DNA of 64,000 nt from Flammeovirga pectinis (GCF_003970675.1 NZ_CP034563.1:997501-1061500); one strand, 5' to 3'; counted from the first letter of the stretch, positions 1 through 9,319 are shown. Numbers and translations are program-made. Notes: generated from the letters alone by a model not told the origin.

Positions 1-369
1 AAATCCGACCTGTCTAAATACACTGCAGCAGAAATCTTAAACTTAGATTATAAAGATTTTATCTTCGGAGATATCAAAATTGGTTTTGGTGTTTGCGAAA
101 GCTTATTAATTGATAAAGTTATTGCTAAGCAAGAAGAAATTAATGCAGCAATGATTGAAAATAAGAAAGGTGGTTACGATGCTATCTTCTTTGCATATGT
201 AGATTTGGTAACTAAGAACTCTGTAGTTGTTGGTGCTGATGATGCAGACTTTGCTGTTTTAGAAGAAGCATTTGGTGTTGCTAAAGGTGACTTAGGTGTT
301 ACTTTAGAAGGAAAAATTTCTCGTAAGAATGATTTTATTCCTCCGGTTTCTGAGCATTATAACGCTTAG
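1..369 (+). CDS. ppaC: Manganese-dependent inorganic pyrophosphatase, C-terminal part (5' end outside window)
   Basis: The open frame enters the window at base 1 and ends with TAG at 367-369, giving the last 122 residues. They match the DHHA2 domain of family II (Mn-dependent) pyrophosphatases: an early DLSKYTAAEIL stretch, then KIGFGVCE, then a near-terminal SRKNDFIPPV that corresponds to the family's RKKQ-x-x-PP substrate-binding tail. The enzyme hydrolyses pyrophosphate to phosphate in the cytoplasm. The catalytic DHH half lies upstream of the window, so its metal ligands cannot be checked. A strong terminator follows, so this is the last gene of its unit. Confidence 0.85.
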   Translation, partial: KSDLSKYTAAEILNLDYKDFIFGDIKIGFGVCESLLIDKVIAKQEEINAAMIENKKGGYDAIFFAYVDLVTKNSVVVGADDADFAVLEEAFGVAKGDLGVTLEGKISRKNDFIPPVSEHYNA

Positions 370-455
370 TTTTCAAAATTATAATTGATACTTGCAACTG
401 CTTTTATTCATTTATAGAATGAGATAAGTCTACATATCAATAAAAATATAATAAG

Positions 456-490
456 AAGGTTATCTTGTTTTGAACGAGATAACCTTTTTT
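456..490 (+). terminator. Rho-independent terminator after ppaC
   Basis: A perfect 10-bp stem (aaggttatct at 456-465 with agataacctt at 477-486) and an 11-nt loop run into a T tract. It lies about 90 bp after the pyrophosphatase stop codon. Confidence 0.8.
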
Positions 491-564
491 GTAGTTAATT
501 ATTTAGTAATGGTGTCATTTAGTGATTAAAACGATTATTAACTATCAATGAATTTACTTTTTAC

Positions 565-573
565 TATCTTCGC
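565..573 (+). promoter_or_regulatory. Possible Bacteroidota -7 element for rlmF
   Basis: TATCTTCGC at 565-573 resembles the Bacteroidota TAnnTTTG -7 box and lies 23 bp upstream of the rlmF ATG, after an intergenic terminator. One base differs from the consensus and no clear -33 TTTG is visible, so this is tentative. Confidence 0.35.
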
Positions 574-595
574 TAAAATTCAAAAAAAATAAAGA

Positions 596-1483
596 ATGCA
601 TCCTAATAATCTTCATATAGAGGGTTATGATTTTGAAAAATTGACAAAATCATATCCTAAGTTAAAAGACTTTGTAATAGATGGAAAGGCAGGGCGACCT
701 ACCATTTCATTTTCTAATCCTGAGGCAGTAAAAAGCTTAAATGCAGCATTACTTAAAGCCTATTACAAAGTAAATTATTGGGATATTCCTGAAGGATATT
801 TATGTCCGCCAATTCCTGGTAGAGCAGATTATCTATTAGCAATAGAAGATATTTTAGATACAACAACAGACCTAAAAGCAAGCATGATTAAAGGGCTTGA
901 TTTAGGAACTGGAGCAAACCTAATCTATCCTTTAATTGGTAAAGGAATGTTAGATTGGAGATTTGTAGGTACTGAAGTAGATGATGTAGCTATTGAAAAT
1001 GCTGTTAATCTAATTAAGAAAAATAAAATTAATCCAAAGGATATTTCTGTTCGTAAACAAGAAGATTCTAAACATATTTTAGAAGGTATTTTACGAAAAG
1101 AGGATCGTTTTGCATTCTGTATTTGTAACCCTCCTTTCCATAAAAGTGCGAAAGAAGCATTGGCAAGTTCTCAGCGTAAGGTGAGAAACTTAACTGGAAA
1201 GCGTACGAAGAAGCCAAAATTAAACTTTGGTGGACAAAGTACTGAACTTTGGTGTGAAGGTGGTGAATTGGCTTTTATCCATCAATTAATAGAAGAGAGT
1301 AAAGACTTTGGAGATCAAGTAATTTGGTTTACTACTTTAGTTTCTAAATCTTCTAATATGGGAGCTGTTCAAAAGTTTCTAAGAGGAGTGAAGCCTGCTG
1401 AATCTCATATTATAGACATGGGACAGGGGCAAAAGAAAAGCCGATTTGTAGCATGGACTTTCAATAAAGAGTTAAAGAAATAA
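596..1483 (+). CDS. rlmF: 23S rRNA (adenine(1618)-N6)-methyltransferase RlmF
   Basis: This 295-residue protein has the RlmF (YbiN) layout. The N-terminus opens with MHPNN, followed by a block ending YWDIPEGYLCPPIPGRADY, and then the SAM-binding motif LDLGTGANLIYPLIG. The N6-adenine methylase catalytic motif NPPF begins at N178. The C-terminus has GGELAFI and a lysine/arginine-rich end. Known family members methylate A1618 of 23S rRNA in the assembling ribosome. The length is normal and the ATG at 596 fits the conserved N-terminus. It stands alone between two terminators. Confidence 0.92.
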   Translation: MHPNNLHIEGYDFEKLTKSYPKLKDFVIDGKAGRPTISFSNPEAVKSLNAALLKAYYKVNYWDIPEGYLCPPIPGRADYLLAIEDILDTTTDLKASMIKGLDLGTGANLIYPLIGKGMLDWRFVGTEVDDVAIENAVNLIKKNKINPKDISVRKQEDSKHILEGILRKEDRFAFCICNPPFHKSAKEALASSQRKVRNLTGKRTKKPKLNFGGQSTELWCEGGELAFIHQLIEESKDFGDQVIWFTTLVSKSSNMGAVQKFLRGVKPAESHIIDMGQGQKKSRFVAWTFNKELKK

Positions 1484-1490
1484 ACTATAG

Positions 1491-1520
1491 AAAAGACAAA
1501 GTGTAAAAGCTTTGTCTTTT
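1491..1520 (+). terminator. Terminator between rlmF and the cytosine methyltransferase
   Basis: An 11-bp perfect stem (aaaagacaaag at 1491-1501 with ctttgtctttt at 1510-1520) has an 8-nt loop, and its right arm ends in T residues. It lies 8 bp after the rlmF stop, so the next gene probably has its own promoter. Confidence 0.75.
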
Positions 1521-1540
1521 TACTGACTACATTTTTACTA

Positions 1541-2518
1541 ATGCAAACAACCTCGCTTCAAGGATATACTTTTATAGATCTTTTTGCAGGGATAGGCGGT
1601 TTTCACCTTGCTTTATCCTCTTTAGGTGCTACATGCAAGTTTGCAGCAGAATGGGATGAAAAATGCCAAATTACTTATGAAACCAATTTTGGTATAAAAC
1701 CGGCTGGGGATCTTACAAAGATTGATGTAGCCGCTATTCCTATGCATGATATCTTGTGTGCAGGTTTTCCTTGTCAGGCTTTTTCTATTTCAGGTAGACA
1801 AAAAGGTTTTGAAGATACTAGAGGAACGTTGTTTTTTGATGTTGCCCGAATTATTGAGGCTAAGAAACCAAAGGTTGTTTTTTTAGAAAATGTTAGAAAT
1901 CTCATTCGTCACGATAAAGGAAATACACTTAAGGTAATAACAAAAACATTAGATAATTTAGGTTACGATGTAAGCTATAAATTATTAAATGCGAGAAACT
2001 TTAGTTTAGCTCAAAACCGAGAACGTATTTACATAGTAGCTATTAAAAAAGAGCTTGATCTAAACTTTGAATTTCCTAACGAATTAAATCAAAAAGTAGC
2101 TTTAGAAGATTTTCTTTTGAATAGCCCAAAAGATGGTAAAATTATTGAACGTGATGATATACGTTTTTATAAAGAACTTAAGGATTTTGATCAGTTAAAG
2201 AGAGATCAATTACCGAATAAACCAATACAAATTGGTAGAGTGAATAAGGGAGGACAAGGAGAACGTATCTATCATCCAAAAGGACATGCAATTACACTTT
2301 CGGCTTATGGTGGTGGAGTAGGTTCAAGAACAGGTTTGTATTTGATAAATGGCAAAGTACGTAAATTGTCGCCAAGAGAATGTGCTCGTTTACAGGGTTT
2401 TCCGGATAGCTTTATAATTACATCTAAAATGACAAATGCCTACCAACAGTTTGGTAATTCAGTAGCTGTAAATGTTATTCGAGAAGTGGCGAAATCAATT
2501 GCAAAAACTATATATTAA
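1541..2518 (+). CDS. DNA (cytosine-5-)-methyltransferase, HhaI-like, probably solitary
   Basis: All main motifs of C5 methyltransferases are present in order in 325 residues: motif I DLFAGIGG, motif IV GFPCQAFS with catalytic Cys78, motif VI ENV, motif VIII QNRERIYIV, and the C-terminal FGNSVAVNVI. The target-recognition region (GGQGERIY then AITLSAYGGG, ending in KLSPRECARLQGFPDS) closely follows what I recall of M.HhaI. It includes the counterparts of Gln237 and Arg240, here Gln239 and Arg242. By family knowledge this makes GCGC a plausible target, but that is inference. No restriction endonuclease gene lies on either side, so it is probably an orphan enzyme. Confidence 0.9.
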   Translation: MQTTSLQGYTFIDLFAGIGGFHLALSSLGATCKFAAEWDEKCQITYETNFGIKPAGDLTKIDVAAIPMHDILCAGFPCQAFSISGRQKGFEDTRGTLFFDVARIIEAKKPKVVFLENVRNLIRHDKGNTLKVITKTLDNLGYDVSYKLLNARNFSLAQNRERIYIVAIKKELDLNFEFPNELNQKVALEDFLLNSPKDGKIIERDDIRFYKELKDFDQLKRDQLPNKPIQIGRVNKGGQGERIYHPKGHAITLSAYGGGVGSRTGLYLINGKVRKLSPRECARLQGFPDSFIITSKMTNAYQQFGNSVAVNVIREVAKSIAKTIY

Positions 2519-2594
2519 CTAATATAATCTTGTAATATATTTTGATATTGTAGAGATAAGGTTGAAAATGAAATGATTCAATTTATATTCTATA

Positions 2595-3668
2595 ATGAAT
2601 AGAATTGTGTTACCAAACATAGGTCCGTTGAGAGGGTTTTTAGCTCTTTTTGTCGTCATATTCCATATTCCAGAATTATCCAAATCTTTAGAACTTCCTT
2701 ACTTTTCTGATTTATCTCTTTTCCATAAAGGAGAAGAAGCTGTATGGATGTTTTTTACTTTAAGTGGTTTTCTAATAATAAAGCAATTATACTTAGAGCA
2801 GAAGAAAGGAAAGGTAGAAATTAAGAAGTTCTATGCTCGAAGAATATTAAGAATTTACCCAGTGTATTATGTTGTTCTAATTTTTGGATTTACTTACTAC
2901 CACTTCTTGTTACCATTATTTGGTATCGATTACCATTTAAATTATTCTTTATGGGAGGGGATTGCATGGTGTGTTGGATTTCTACCAAATGTATTTAATG
3001 TTTTATATGCTCCGGGTGCTATATTATTAGTTTTATGGTCTATAGGCATAGAAGAACAATTTTATTTACTCATTGCTCCCTTAGCTCGTATTTCCACTTC
3101 AAAAACATTTATAATAGGTTTAATACTTTTTACTATTGTAAGTTTTATACTCTACTTTTTACCTAGTTTTAGCTTTCTAAGAACTTATTATTTTATTTAT
3201 TTTTATATGTCTTTTGGTGGCTTAATAGCAGTTTTAAATGTTGAAAACAAAATTCCATTCTTAGTTTTTAAAAATGGAATTATTAGAATATTTCTATACA
3301 TAGTATTCTTTATTTATTTTTTGACTGATGTTTTTAACTTCTCCTCAAATGTTTTATTACATCTTTTTAGCTTTCCTTTATTTGGATTATTTATCCTTAA
3401 TATTTCAAGTGAAAAAAGATTTATAGTGAATAACAAAGTATTGATTTATTTAGGAACGATATCTTATGGAATATATATGTACCATATGATCGCCTTAAAT
3501 TTTGTACTTTTTATAGTCCTTAAATCTACTTTTCTAAATACTTTAGATAGGGTATGGTTAATACTATTGATTAATATAAGTACCTTAGTTTTTACAATAG
3601 GTATTGCCCACTTATCATTTTATTATTTTGAAAAGCCAATAATAAATTTGAAAAAGTACTTTAAATAG
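2595..3668 (+). CDS. Membrane acyltransferase, acyltransferase-3 (OafA/YrhL-like) family
   Basis: This 357-residue polytopic protein has about ten hydrophobic segments. The N-terminal GPLRGFLALFVVIFHI carries the family's R-x-x-A-x-x-V-x-x-x-H catalytic His region. FFTLSGFLI and the basic FYARRILRIYPVYY follow, as in acyltransferase-3 enzymes that O-acylate sugars in the cytoplasmic membrane. It converges with the leftward polysaccharide block just downstream, so a role in acylating that polymer is possible but unproven. The gap to the convergent LruC gene is only 18 bp. Confidence 0.85.
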   Translation: MNRIVLPNIGPLRGFLALFVVIFHIPELSKSLELPYFSDLSLFHKGEEAVWMFFTLSGFLIIKQLYLEQKKGKVEIKKFYARRILRIYPVYYVVLIFGFTYYHFLLPLFGIDYHLNYSLWEGIAWCVGFLPNVFNVLYAPGAILLVLWSIGIEEQFYLLIAPLARISTSKTFIIGLILFTIVSFILYFLPSFSFLRTYYFIYFYMSFGGLIAVLNVENKIPFLVFKNGIIRIFLYIVFFIYFLTDVFNFSSNVLLHLFSFPLFGLFILNISSEKRFIVNNKVLIYLGTISYGIYMYHMIALNFVLFIVLKSTFLNTLDRVWLILLINISTLVFTIGIAHLSFYYFEKPIINLKKYFK

Positions 3669-3686
3669 AATGACTTATATTAAACT

Positions 3687-5669
3687 CTAATTGGTTGTGT
3701 CAATAATAATATTATCATTATTTCTATGGCCAGTATCATCATTAAACCAATCAGAGTCACTACTTCCACCAGAAGATGCAAAATTTGAGAATTGATTGTA
3801 TGTGTTTGTAATGTCTACACCATCTAAAGACGGGTGGAATAAATGTGGAATATGAATAGCCCAAGGGTGCCCATCTGAAGTTTTATATGTACCTACATCT
3901 TCTCCGCTACTTCTGTGGTTTGTATCAAATTTTGCAGTAGGGTTTTTACCTGCTAAATGTACCTCCAATGTTCTGTCTTTATTTATAAAAATGAATGGGT
4001 TAAACGGAATATCACTCAAATCTGCTTGCGGAATTGGATGTGCTGATAAATCAATTGAAATATTGATAGGGGCACTTTTTAATAGTGTTCCTGAATTTAC
4101 CGTCATCCCATAACTATTATCAAATACAATATATACAGGGGTGTCCGCACTATGGCCAGTTTCTAACCCTTTACTGTCAACAGTAATTAAACCTGTTGTA
4201 AGAAAAGAACCACTTACAGATGTAATAGAATCTGAATGTATAGGGAGCTGCACACCAAAACCAGAGGTTAATTCAGTTCCTTGAACGTATTTAAATATAT
4301 ATTCTGCTTCAATACTTACAACCTTATTTTCTGAATTAGAAATTAAATTCATTCTATAATTAATAATGATATCATTAAAGTCATAATCACCTACAGATGG
4401 ATATAAATCTTCGAATGCTAAACTAGAATAACCTATTTCGGAAGGAGAGTAGGTGTTATATGCTTTATTTGCATCGTTTGGGTATTTATCTAAATCATCT
4501 ATTACACCATCATTATCTGTGTCTACAGTGCTTAATTCAGAATTTAAACAATAATAGTTTCCTAAATCATGTACAATAAAAGAAAGATTTTTTACTTCTT
4601 GATAAGCACCATTACTTGGGTCCATCTTTATAATCTTAGAATATGTAGTTTCATTAGTTGTTATGTATAAATTATCAAATCGATCTACTGCTATACCTGT
4701 AGTTGTATACGGAAAGTTATCTGAACTGATTCTTGTGGCAGTACATGCTGTAGTATCACCATTAAAAGTATAGAGATACAAACCGCTAGAACTTACGTTA
4801 TATAATTTTCCGGTTGAAGTAAAAACTAAATCTCCACCAGCATTTTCTGTAGTATTAAAACCTGTAACAGTCATGGTTCTATAAATAGAATAATCGGATG
4901 TATTTACTATTCTTAATTTATTAGATGCACCTGCAAATAATCTCCCAGATTCGTTATGAAAAGCCATTTTAACATAATTCCATCCTACACTGCCATTTGT
5001 ACCTACTAAAGATGACGTTCCACTACTAATAATATATTTATACAATTTGTTAGTATTGTTGTAATAGATTATTCCACCTGTTTTATCTACTCCACAAGCA
5101 AAAGTTGAATGAGAAATATTACTACCTGCTTGAGTTGAAGAAAATGAATCATCTACATCAATAATATATACTTCGCTACTAGAATTTACACCATAAAATT
5201 GATCAGAGCAAACTGAATTTATTCTTGCATTACTACTTTCAATTAATCCAATATTTTTAGAAAAAGCATCGAAACCAATATAGACATTGTTAGATGATGA
5301 TTGAATTTTTTCTTCAAAAACAGACCCTTTGTAATACTTCTCAATCGTAAAAGTTTTTATATAACTAGGGACAGTTTTTATAAGGGTTAATTGTCCTTCA
5401 GCATTAGATAATCCCTCACCGATGACTACCTTTTCGCCACTAAACTCATGAGCATAAATTTTATAAGTTATTGCTTGACTTATATTTGTCGACGTAATAA
5501 TAAATGATAACTCTTTTGTAGTAGCGTAATTAAAATCTGTAGGGACTTTTGTATCTACTAAAGAATTAATATTTGAGTTATTTACCTGATTATCAATTAA
5601 TGTGTCGTCTTTAATTGACGTGCAATTTGTCAGGCAAAAAACAGCAATAATTAGTATTATATTATTCAT
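3687..5669 (-). CDS. LruC-domain lipoprotein with an inserted propeller-like region
   Basis: The 660-residue product starts with a lipoprotein signal (IILIIAVFCLTNC). An Ig/transthyretin-like segment follows to about residue 125, then a repetitive propeller-like region (about 130-380). Next comes a thrombospondin-type-3-like DTDNDGVIDDLD (about 384-397), and a C-terminal LruC domain (about 410-650) with FEDLYPSVGDYDFNDIIINY and a GFGVQLP block. LruC proteins are exported proteins common in Bacteroidota; their role is unknown. The gene overlaps the preceding lruC gene by 8 nt, which suggests translational coupling, and it ends the leftward polysaccharide operon. A structural or matrix-binding role at the cell surface is inference. 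Confidence 0.82.
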   Translation of the reverse strand: MNNIILIIAVFCLTNCTSIKDDTLIDNQVNNSNINSLVDTKVPTDFNYATTKELSFIITSTNISQAITYKIYAHEFSGEKVVIGEGLSNAEGQLTLIKTVPSYIKTFTIEKYYKGSVFEEKIQSSSNNVYIGFDAFSKNIGLIESSNARINSVCSDQFYGVNSSSEVYIIDVDDSFSSTQAGSNISHSTFACGVDKTGGIIYYNNTNKLYKYIISSGTSSLVGTNGSVGWNYVKMAFHNESGRLFAGASNKLRIVNTSDYSIYRTMTVTGFNTTENAGGDLVFTSTGKLYNVSSSGLYLYTFNGDTTACTATRISSDNFPYTTTGIAVDRFDNLYITTNETTYSKIIKMDPSNGAYQEVKNLSFIVHDLGNYYCLNSELSTVDTDNDGVIDDLDKYPNDANKAYNTYSPSEIGYSSLAFEDLYPSVGDYDFNDIIINYRMNLISNSENKVVSIEAEYIFKYVQGTELTSGFGVQLPIHSDSITSVSGSFLTTGLITVDSKGLETGHSADTPVYIVFDNSYGMTVNSGTLLKSAPINISIDLSAHPIPQADLSDIPFNPFIFINKDRTLEVHLAGKNPTAKFDTNHRSSGEDVGTYKTSDGHPWAIHIPHLFHPSLDGVDITNTYNQFSNFASSGGSSDSDWFNDDTGHRNNDNIIIDTTN

Positions 5670-6966
5670 TAATTATTAAATTTGAATAAATTTTATGATC
5701 ATCGATATCAATAAACCAATCCTTATCATTATTACCTTCAGAACTAACAAATTCACCAAAAACACTATAAGCATTCGTGATGTCAATTCCTTCTTGAGGA
5801 GGCGTAAATTGATGGGGTATATGTATGGCCCAAGGATGTCCGTTTTGTGTTTTAAAATCACCAACATCGTCGCCTAAACTGAGTAACTGTTTATTAAATT
5901 TTTGTGTAGGTTTCTTACCAGGAAGATGTACTTCATGTGATCTATCTTTATTTATAAAAATAAATGCATTGTAAGGGATGTCTTTATTTAAATCTGAAAA
6001 TGCAATGGGGTGATCGCTAATATTTATATTAATATATATGGTATCACTTTCTATTAGATCACCGTTTTCATTACCCATCTCGTAACTATTATCAAATACA
6101 ATTATTACGGGCTTATCAAGGTCATTATCACTTTCTAAGCCTTTGTTGTTTAATTGTATTTTTCCAGTAGTTAGAAACGAACCAGAAGCACTTTTTATTG
6201 AATCAGAATGAAACGGTAATTCAATACCAAATCCAGAAGTTTTTTCAGTTCCTATTAAATATTTAAATACAATTTTTGCTTCAATAAAGGTTACTAGATT
6301 AGAAGCATTGGTAATTAGATTGAATTGATAATTAATAATAAGGTCGTTAAAGTCATAATCTCCTTTTAGAGGATATAAATCTTCAAACGCAATTGACGAG
6401 AAATGTTGAGAAGAAGGGAAGTAATTATTAAATACTTTTTTTGGATGTTGATTAAATTCATCTAAAGTATCATCTATGCCATCATTATCAGCATCAGATA
6501 TACCTTTAATAGTATCTTGATTTAGTTTTCTATTTGAACTTGATTCGTCAAATGTTACGTAAGCAAAATTGCTAGTGAAATGAATCTCTTTAGAAGATAT
6601 CTCACCATTCAAATTTCTTTCTATGTATAATTTACTTATGTACTTAGGATAATTGAAATAATAATCTAACTGACCATTTGCATCAGATATTCCTTTACCA
6701 ATGAAAAATTTTTTATCATTATCATCAGTAATATAAACTGAAAATATTGATGGTGAAGAAATGTCTTCAGACTTAATTTTTAATTTTATTTGGTCAGTAG
6801 TTTCAAAATTAAAGCCTTTAGGGACTATAATATCCTCCACAGAGTTATTGATAGGATCTAAGTTTTCATTTAAAGTATTCTCATCAATAACATATGTACA
6901 ACTACAAAACAAAGCTGATAAAACTAACAATTGTAGTTTTATCAACTTTAAAATTATTTTTTTCAT
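5662..6966 (-). CDS. LruC-domain lipoprotein
   Basis: The 434-residue product has a lipoprotein signal ending LSALFCSC, a short N-terminal beta-domain, a type-3-repeat-like DADNDGIDDTLD at about residue 155, and an LruC domain from about residue 185. That domain includes FEDLYPLKGDYDFNDLIINY, GFGIELPFHSDSIKSASG and HPWAIHIPHQF. It is a clear paralogue of the next gene but lacks the propeller-like insert. It starts 11 bp after the sugar-transferase gene and overlaps its paralogue by 8 nt. Function is unknown; the Asp-rich motifs suggest calcium binding. Confidence 0.82.
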   Translation of the reverse strand: MKKIILKLIKLQLLVLSALFCSCTYVIDENTLNENLDPINNSVEDIIVPKGFNFETTDQIKLKIKSEDISSPSIFSVYITDDNDKKFFIGKGISDANGQLDYYFNYPKYISKLYIERNLNGEISSKEIHFTSNFAYVTFDESSSNRKLNQDTIKGISDADNDGIDDTLDEFNQHPKKVFNNYFPSSQHFSSIAFEDLYPLKGDYDFNDLIINYQFNLITNASNLVTFIEAKIVFKYLIGTEKTSGFGIELPFHSDSIKSASGSFLTTGKIQLNNKGLESDNDLDKPVIIVFDNSYEMGNENGDLIESDTIYININISDHPIAFSDLNKDIPYNAFIFINKDRSHEVHLPGKKPTQKFNKQLLSLGDDVGDFKTQNGHPWAIHIPHQFTPPQEGIDITNAYSVFGEFVSSEGNNDKDWFIDIDDHKIYSNLIINE

Positions 6967-6977
6967 ACATTAATTTT

Positions 6978-8144
6978 CTAAGCCTCTTCTTTCTGAATCA
7001 TTGCTGGGAAAGTTCTATATAAGAGGTTTAAATCTAATCTAAAAGTTCTTTTTTGGGCGTATTCAATATCTAGGTCAATACGTTGCTTTTCTGTCATAAA
7101 TGGTTGTTGAGATTTACTCACTTGCCATAGTCCTGTAATGCCTGCTGGACTGTTAAATCTTGCTATACTGTAGTCTTTAGTCAACATCTCTGCTTCATAA
7201 ACAGGTAGGGGTCTATTACCCACTAACGACATGTGACCAAGTAGAACATTAAAAAGTTGTGGTAACTCATCTAAACTTGTTTTTCTAATAAATGCACCAA
7301 CTTTTGTTACTCTTGGATCGTTTTCTAATTTGAAAAAAGTAGAACTTTCTTTATTCAATTTTAATTCTTTTTCACAGATAGAGTAGCCTTTATCACCATG
7401 TTTAAAATGTTTATTAAATACCTTCTCTTGATGTTTATTTAAGGCTTCATTGTATTTATTATCTCCTTTTAGTTCATTGATTAAATGATCGGCATTTAAT
7501 TTCATTGATCTGAATTTCAAGAAAGGAATAGGGCTATATTGTTGACCAATTCTTTTTGATATATAAAATATAGGTCCTCTTGATTCTAGGCGAATAGCGA
7601 CTCCAATGAGTATGAACAAAGGAGTTAACATAATAATTAACACAAATGATCCTACAATATCAAACACTCTTTTAGATGTATTATAGGTCTTCTTAATTTC
7701 ATGTGTTTTTTCCGGTTGTGGTAATTTTACTTCTTCTGTTTTTGGTTGAACATGAAAAGGTTGTACAAAGAATTTTTGGTATTTCTTTATAGTGTTATTA
7801 ACTCGAATAATTAACTCAGAAGGAGAGAAAGGTTTAACAATATAATCATCTACTCCGAGTTCTAGTACTTTAACTTTAATACTTGATGAATCTTCTCCTG
7901 ATAATGTAATTATTGGTATATTTTTAAATTTAATATCTTGATTGAGGTATTTGATAAAATCAATACCAGATTCATTAATTAAATTTAAATCAGTAATAAT
8001 TAAGTTAACAGCTTGGATTTTAAGAAAGGCTTTCGCTTCTCGTATTGTTCCAAAAGTATGTACTATATGTTCCTTTGATAAAAGGTTGCTGACAAAGTTC
8101 TGCATGAACTGATCATCATCAAGTAATAGTATGTTAATTTTCAT
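6978..8144 (-). CDS. Response-regulator receiver domain fused to an initiating sugar transferase
   Basis: In the 388-residue product, residues 1-120 form a complete receiver domain with an acidic pocket at D9-D11, phospho-acceptor D52 in IITDLNL, switch residue S82 and K104 in VKPF. After a linker, residues 155-388 are a bacterial sugar transferase (polyprenyl glycosylphosphotransferase). They comprise the FDIVGSF membrane segment, PIFYISKRIGQQ, FLKFRSM, the TSLDELPQLFNVL motif and AGITGLWQVS. Such enzymes transfer the first sugar phosphate to undecaprenyl phosphate to start polysaccharide repeat synthesis. The fusion suggests that phosphorylation could gate initiation. All receiver key residues are intact. 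No histidine kinase is nearby. Confidence 0.9.
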   Translation of the reverse strand: MKINILLLDDDQFMQNFVSNLLSKEHIVHTFGTIREAKAFLKIQAVNLIITDLNLINESGIDFIKYLNQDIKFKNIPIITLSGEDSSSIKVKVLELGVDDYIVKPFSPSELIIRVNNTIKKYQKFFVQPFHVQPKTEEVKLPQPEKTHEIKKTYNTSKRVFDIVGSFVLIIMLTPLFILIGVAIRLESRGPIFYISKRIGQQYSPIPFLKFRSMKLNADHLINELKGDNKYNEALNKHQEKVFNKHFKHGDKGYSICEKELKLNKESSTFFKLENDPRVTKVGAFIRKTSLDELPQLFNVLLGHMSLVGNRPLPVYEAEMLTKDYSIARFNSPAGITGLWQVSKSQQPFMTEKQRIDLDIEYAQKRTFRLDLNLLYRTFPAMIQKEEA

Positions 8145-8227
8145 AGTAAGTGATAATTGGGTAAATGTCTTTTCAAAATCAAAACATCTGTTAATTAAGA
8201 AAAGTTCATAATATCACAATTACATGA

Positions 8228-9319
8228 TTAATAATATTTATATGCGTTTAAAGTAGCAGCTATAGAAGCCTCTTTTGAATATTTTTTTACCCAATTAGTT
8301 CCCTCACTAATCAATTTTTTTAATGCTGTTTCATTATCAATATAATAAATGATTGCATCAGCTAATTCATTTGCATTATAATCTACTAGATGGCCACCGT
8401 CTCCAATTACTTCTGTTAAAGATCCTCCACAAGTACTTATAACAGGTACGCCAGCAGCCATAGCTTCTAGAGGAGTATAACCAAATCCTTCATATAAAGA
8501 GGTAAAGACAAAAAGGTCTGCACTATTGTAAAAGGTATTTATTTCGTTTTCTGGAAGATAACCCACAAATTTCACTGTAGTTAATTCAAGTGATTCAACT
8601 AGTTTAGGGTAACTTGTTCTTTCAGGGAATGCACCAGCAATTTTGACTTCGATGTTTGGATGAGTTTTTTGAACTATTTTAATAGCATTGATTAGCAGCG
8701 AGACATTTTTCCGTATACCTAATCCTCCAGTGTAGATAATAGTAAACTTCTCATTTTTAATTTGATTAATGAGTGGTTTAAATTTATCAAAATCTATATA
8801 TCCATAGCTAACATAGATGAGTTCTTCTGGGTAATTTGCATATTTAATAGTATCTTTTTTAGCATTTTCGGAAACAACTAAAAGAGGAACTCTTCTTTTT
8901 TTAAGTCGGTTGATCACCCATTTGTAATAGCCTACAAACCAATTCGAGGTTTCTTCTATATGTAATAAAGAAACATCGTGCATAGTCACAACAAGATTAT
9001 TGGGTAGGTAGGAACCAGAAAGACCAGAAATGAACCAATGCGCATGGATTAAATTACTTTTAGGAGTCTTTTTTAATTGTTGATAGATAAAATAAGGAAG
9101 AATGTAAGAATGCAAATCCTTAAAAGATCTATAGGGGATTTTCTTTATCCATTTTTCCTCATGATAATATGCATCGTTATGATCTTGTTTATATAATTTA
9201 AATAATTCTACATTATAATTAATAGCTCTCAATCCTTTTCCTAATTGATAGGAGTACCGTCCAATTCCTGAATCAAAATGTTGGCAAGAAACTAAAGTTA
9301 TATCTTTATTAGTCATCAT
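8228..9319 (-). CDS. Glycosyltransferase family 4
   Basis: This 363-residue GT-B enzyme has the N-terminal glycine motif SGIGRYSYQL and a C-terminal nucleotide-sugar domain with YTGGLGIRKN. Its E-x7-E signature is EGFGYTPLEAMAAGVPV. It is cytoplasmic and adds a sugar to the lipid-linked repeat unit; donor and linkage cannot be read from the sequence. Two ATG codons sit in tandem (9319 and 9316). The start overlaps the upstream polymerase gene stop by 4 nt. It resembles the rightward GT4 at 15076, sharing a Y-x-SF-x-x-L-x-x-YI-x-PYF segment, so the two are paralogues. Confidence 0.88.
   Translation of the reverse strand: MMTNKDITLVSCQHFDSGIGRYSYQLGKGLRAINYNVELFKLYKQDHNDAYYHEEKWIKKIPYRSFKDLHSYILPYFIYQQLKKTPKSNLIHAHWFISGLSGSYLPNNLVVTMHDVSLLHIEETSNWFVGYYKWVINRLKKRRVPLLVVSENAKKDTIKYANYPEELIYVSYGYIDFDKFKPLINQIKNEKFTIIYTGGLGIRKNVSLLINAIKIVQKTHPNIEVKIAGAFPERTSYPKLVESLELTTVKFVGYLPENEINTFYNSADLFVFTSLYEGFGYTPLEAMAAGVPVISTCGGSLTEVIGDGGHLVDYNANELADAIIYYIDNETALKKLISEGTNWVKKYSKEASIAATLNAYKYY

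Noticed and set aside
1541-3668. Restriction-modification system
   Set aside because: The methyltransferase is followed by a membrane acyltransferase and preceded by rlmF; no endonuclease-like protein is encoded next to it.
5695-5877. Small frames on both strands inside the LruC gene
   Set aside because: They overlap a clear LruC coding frame and look like shadows.
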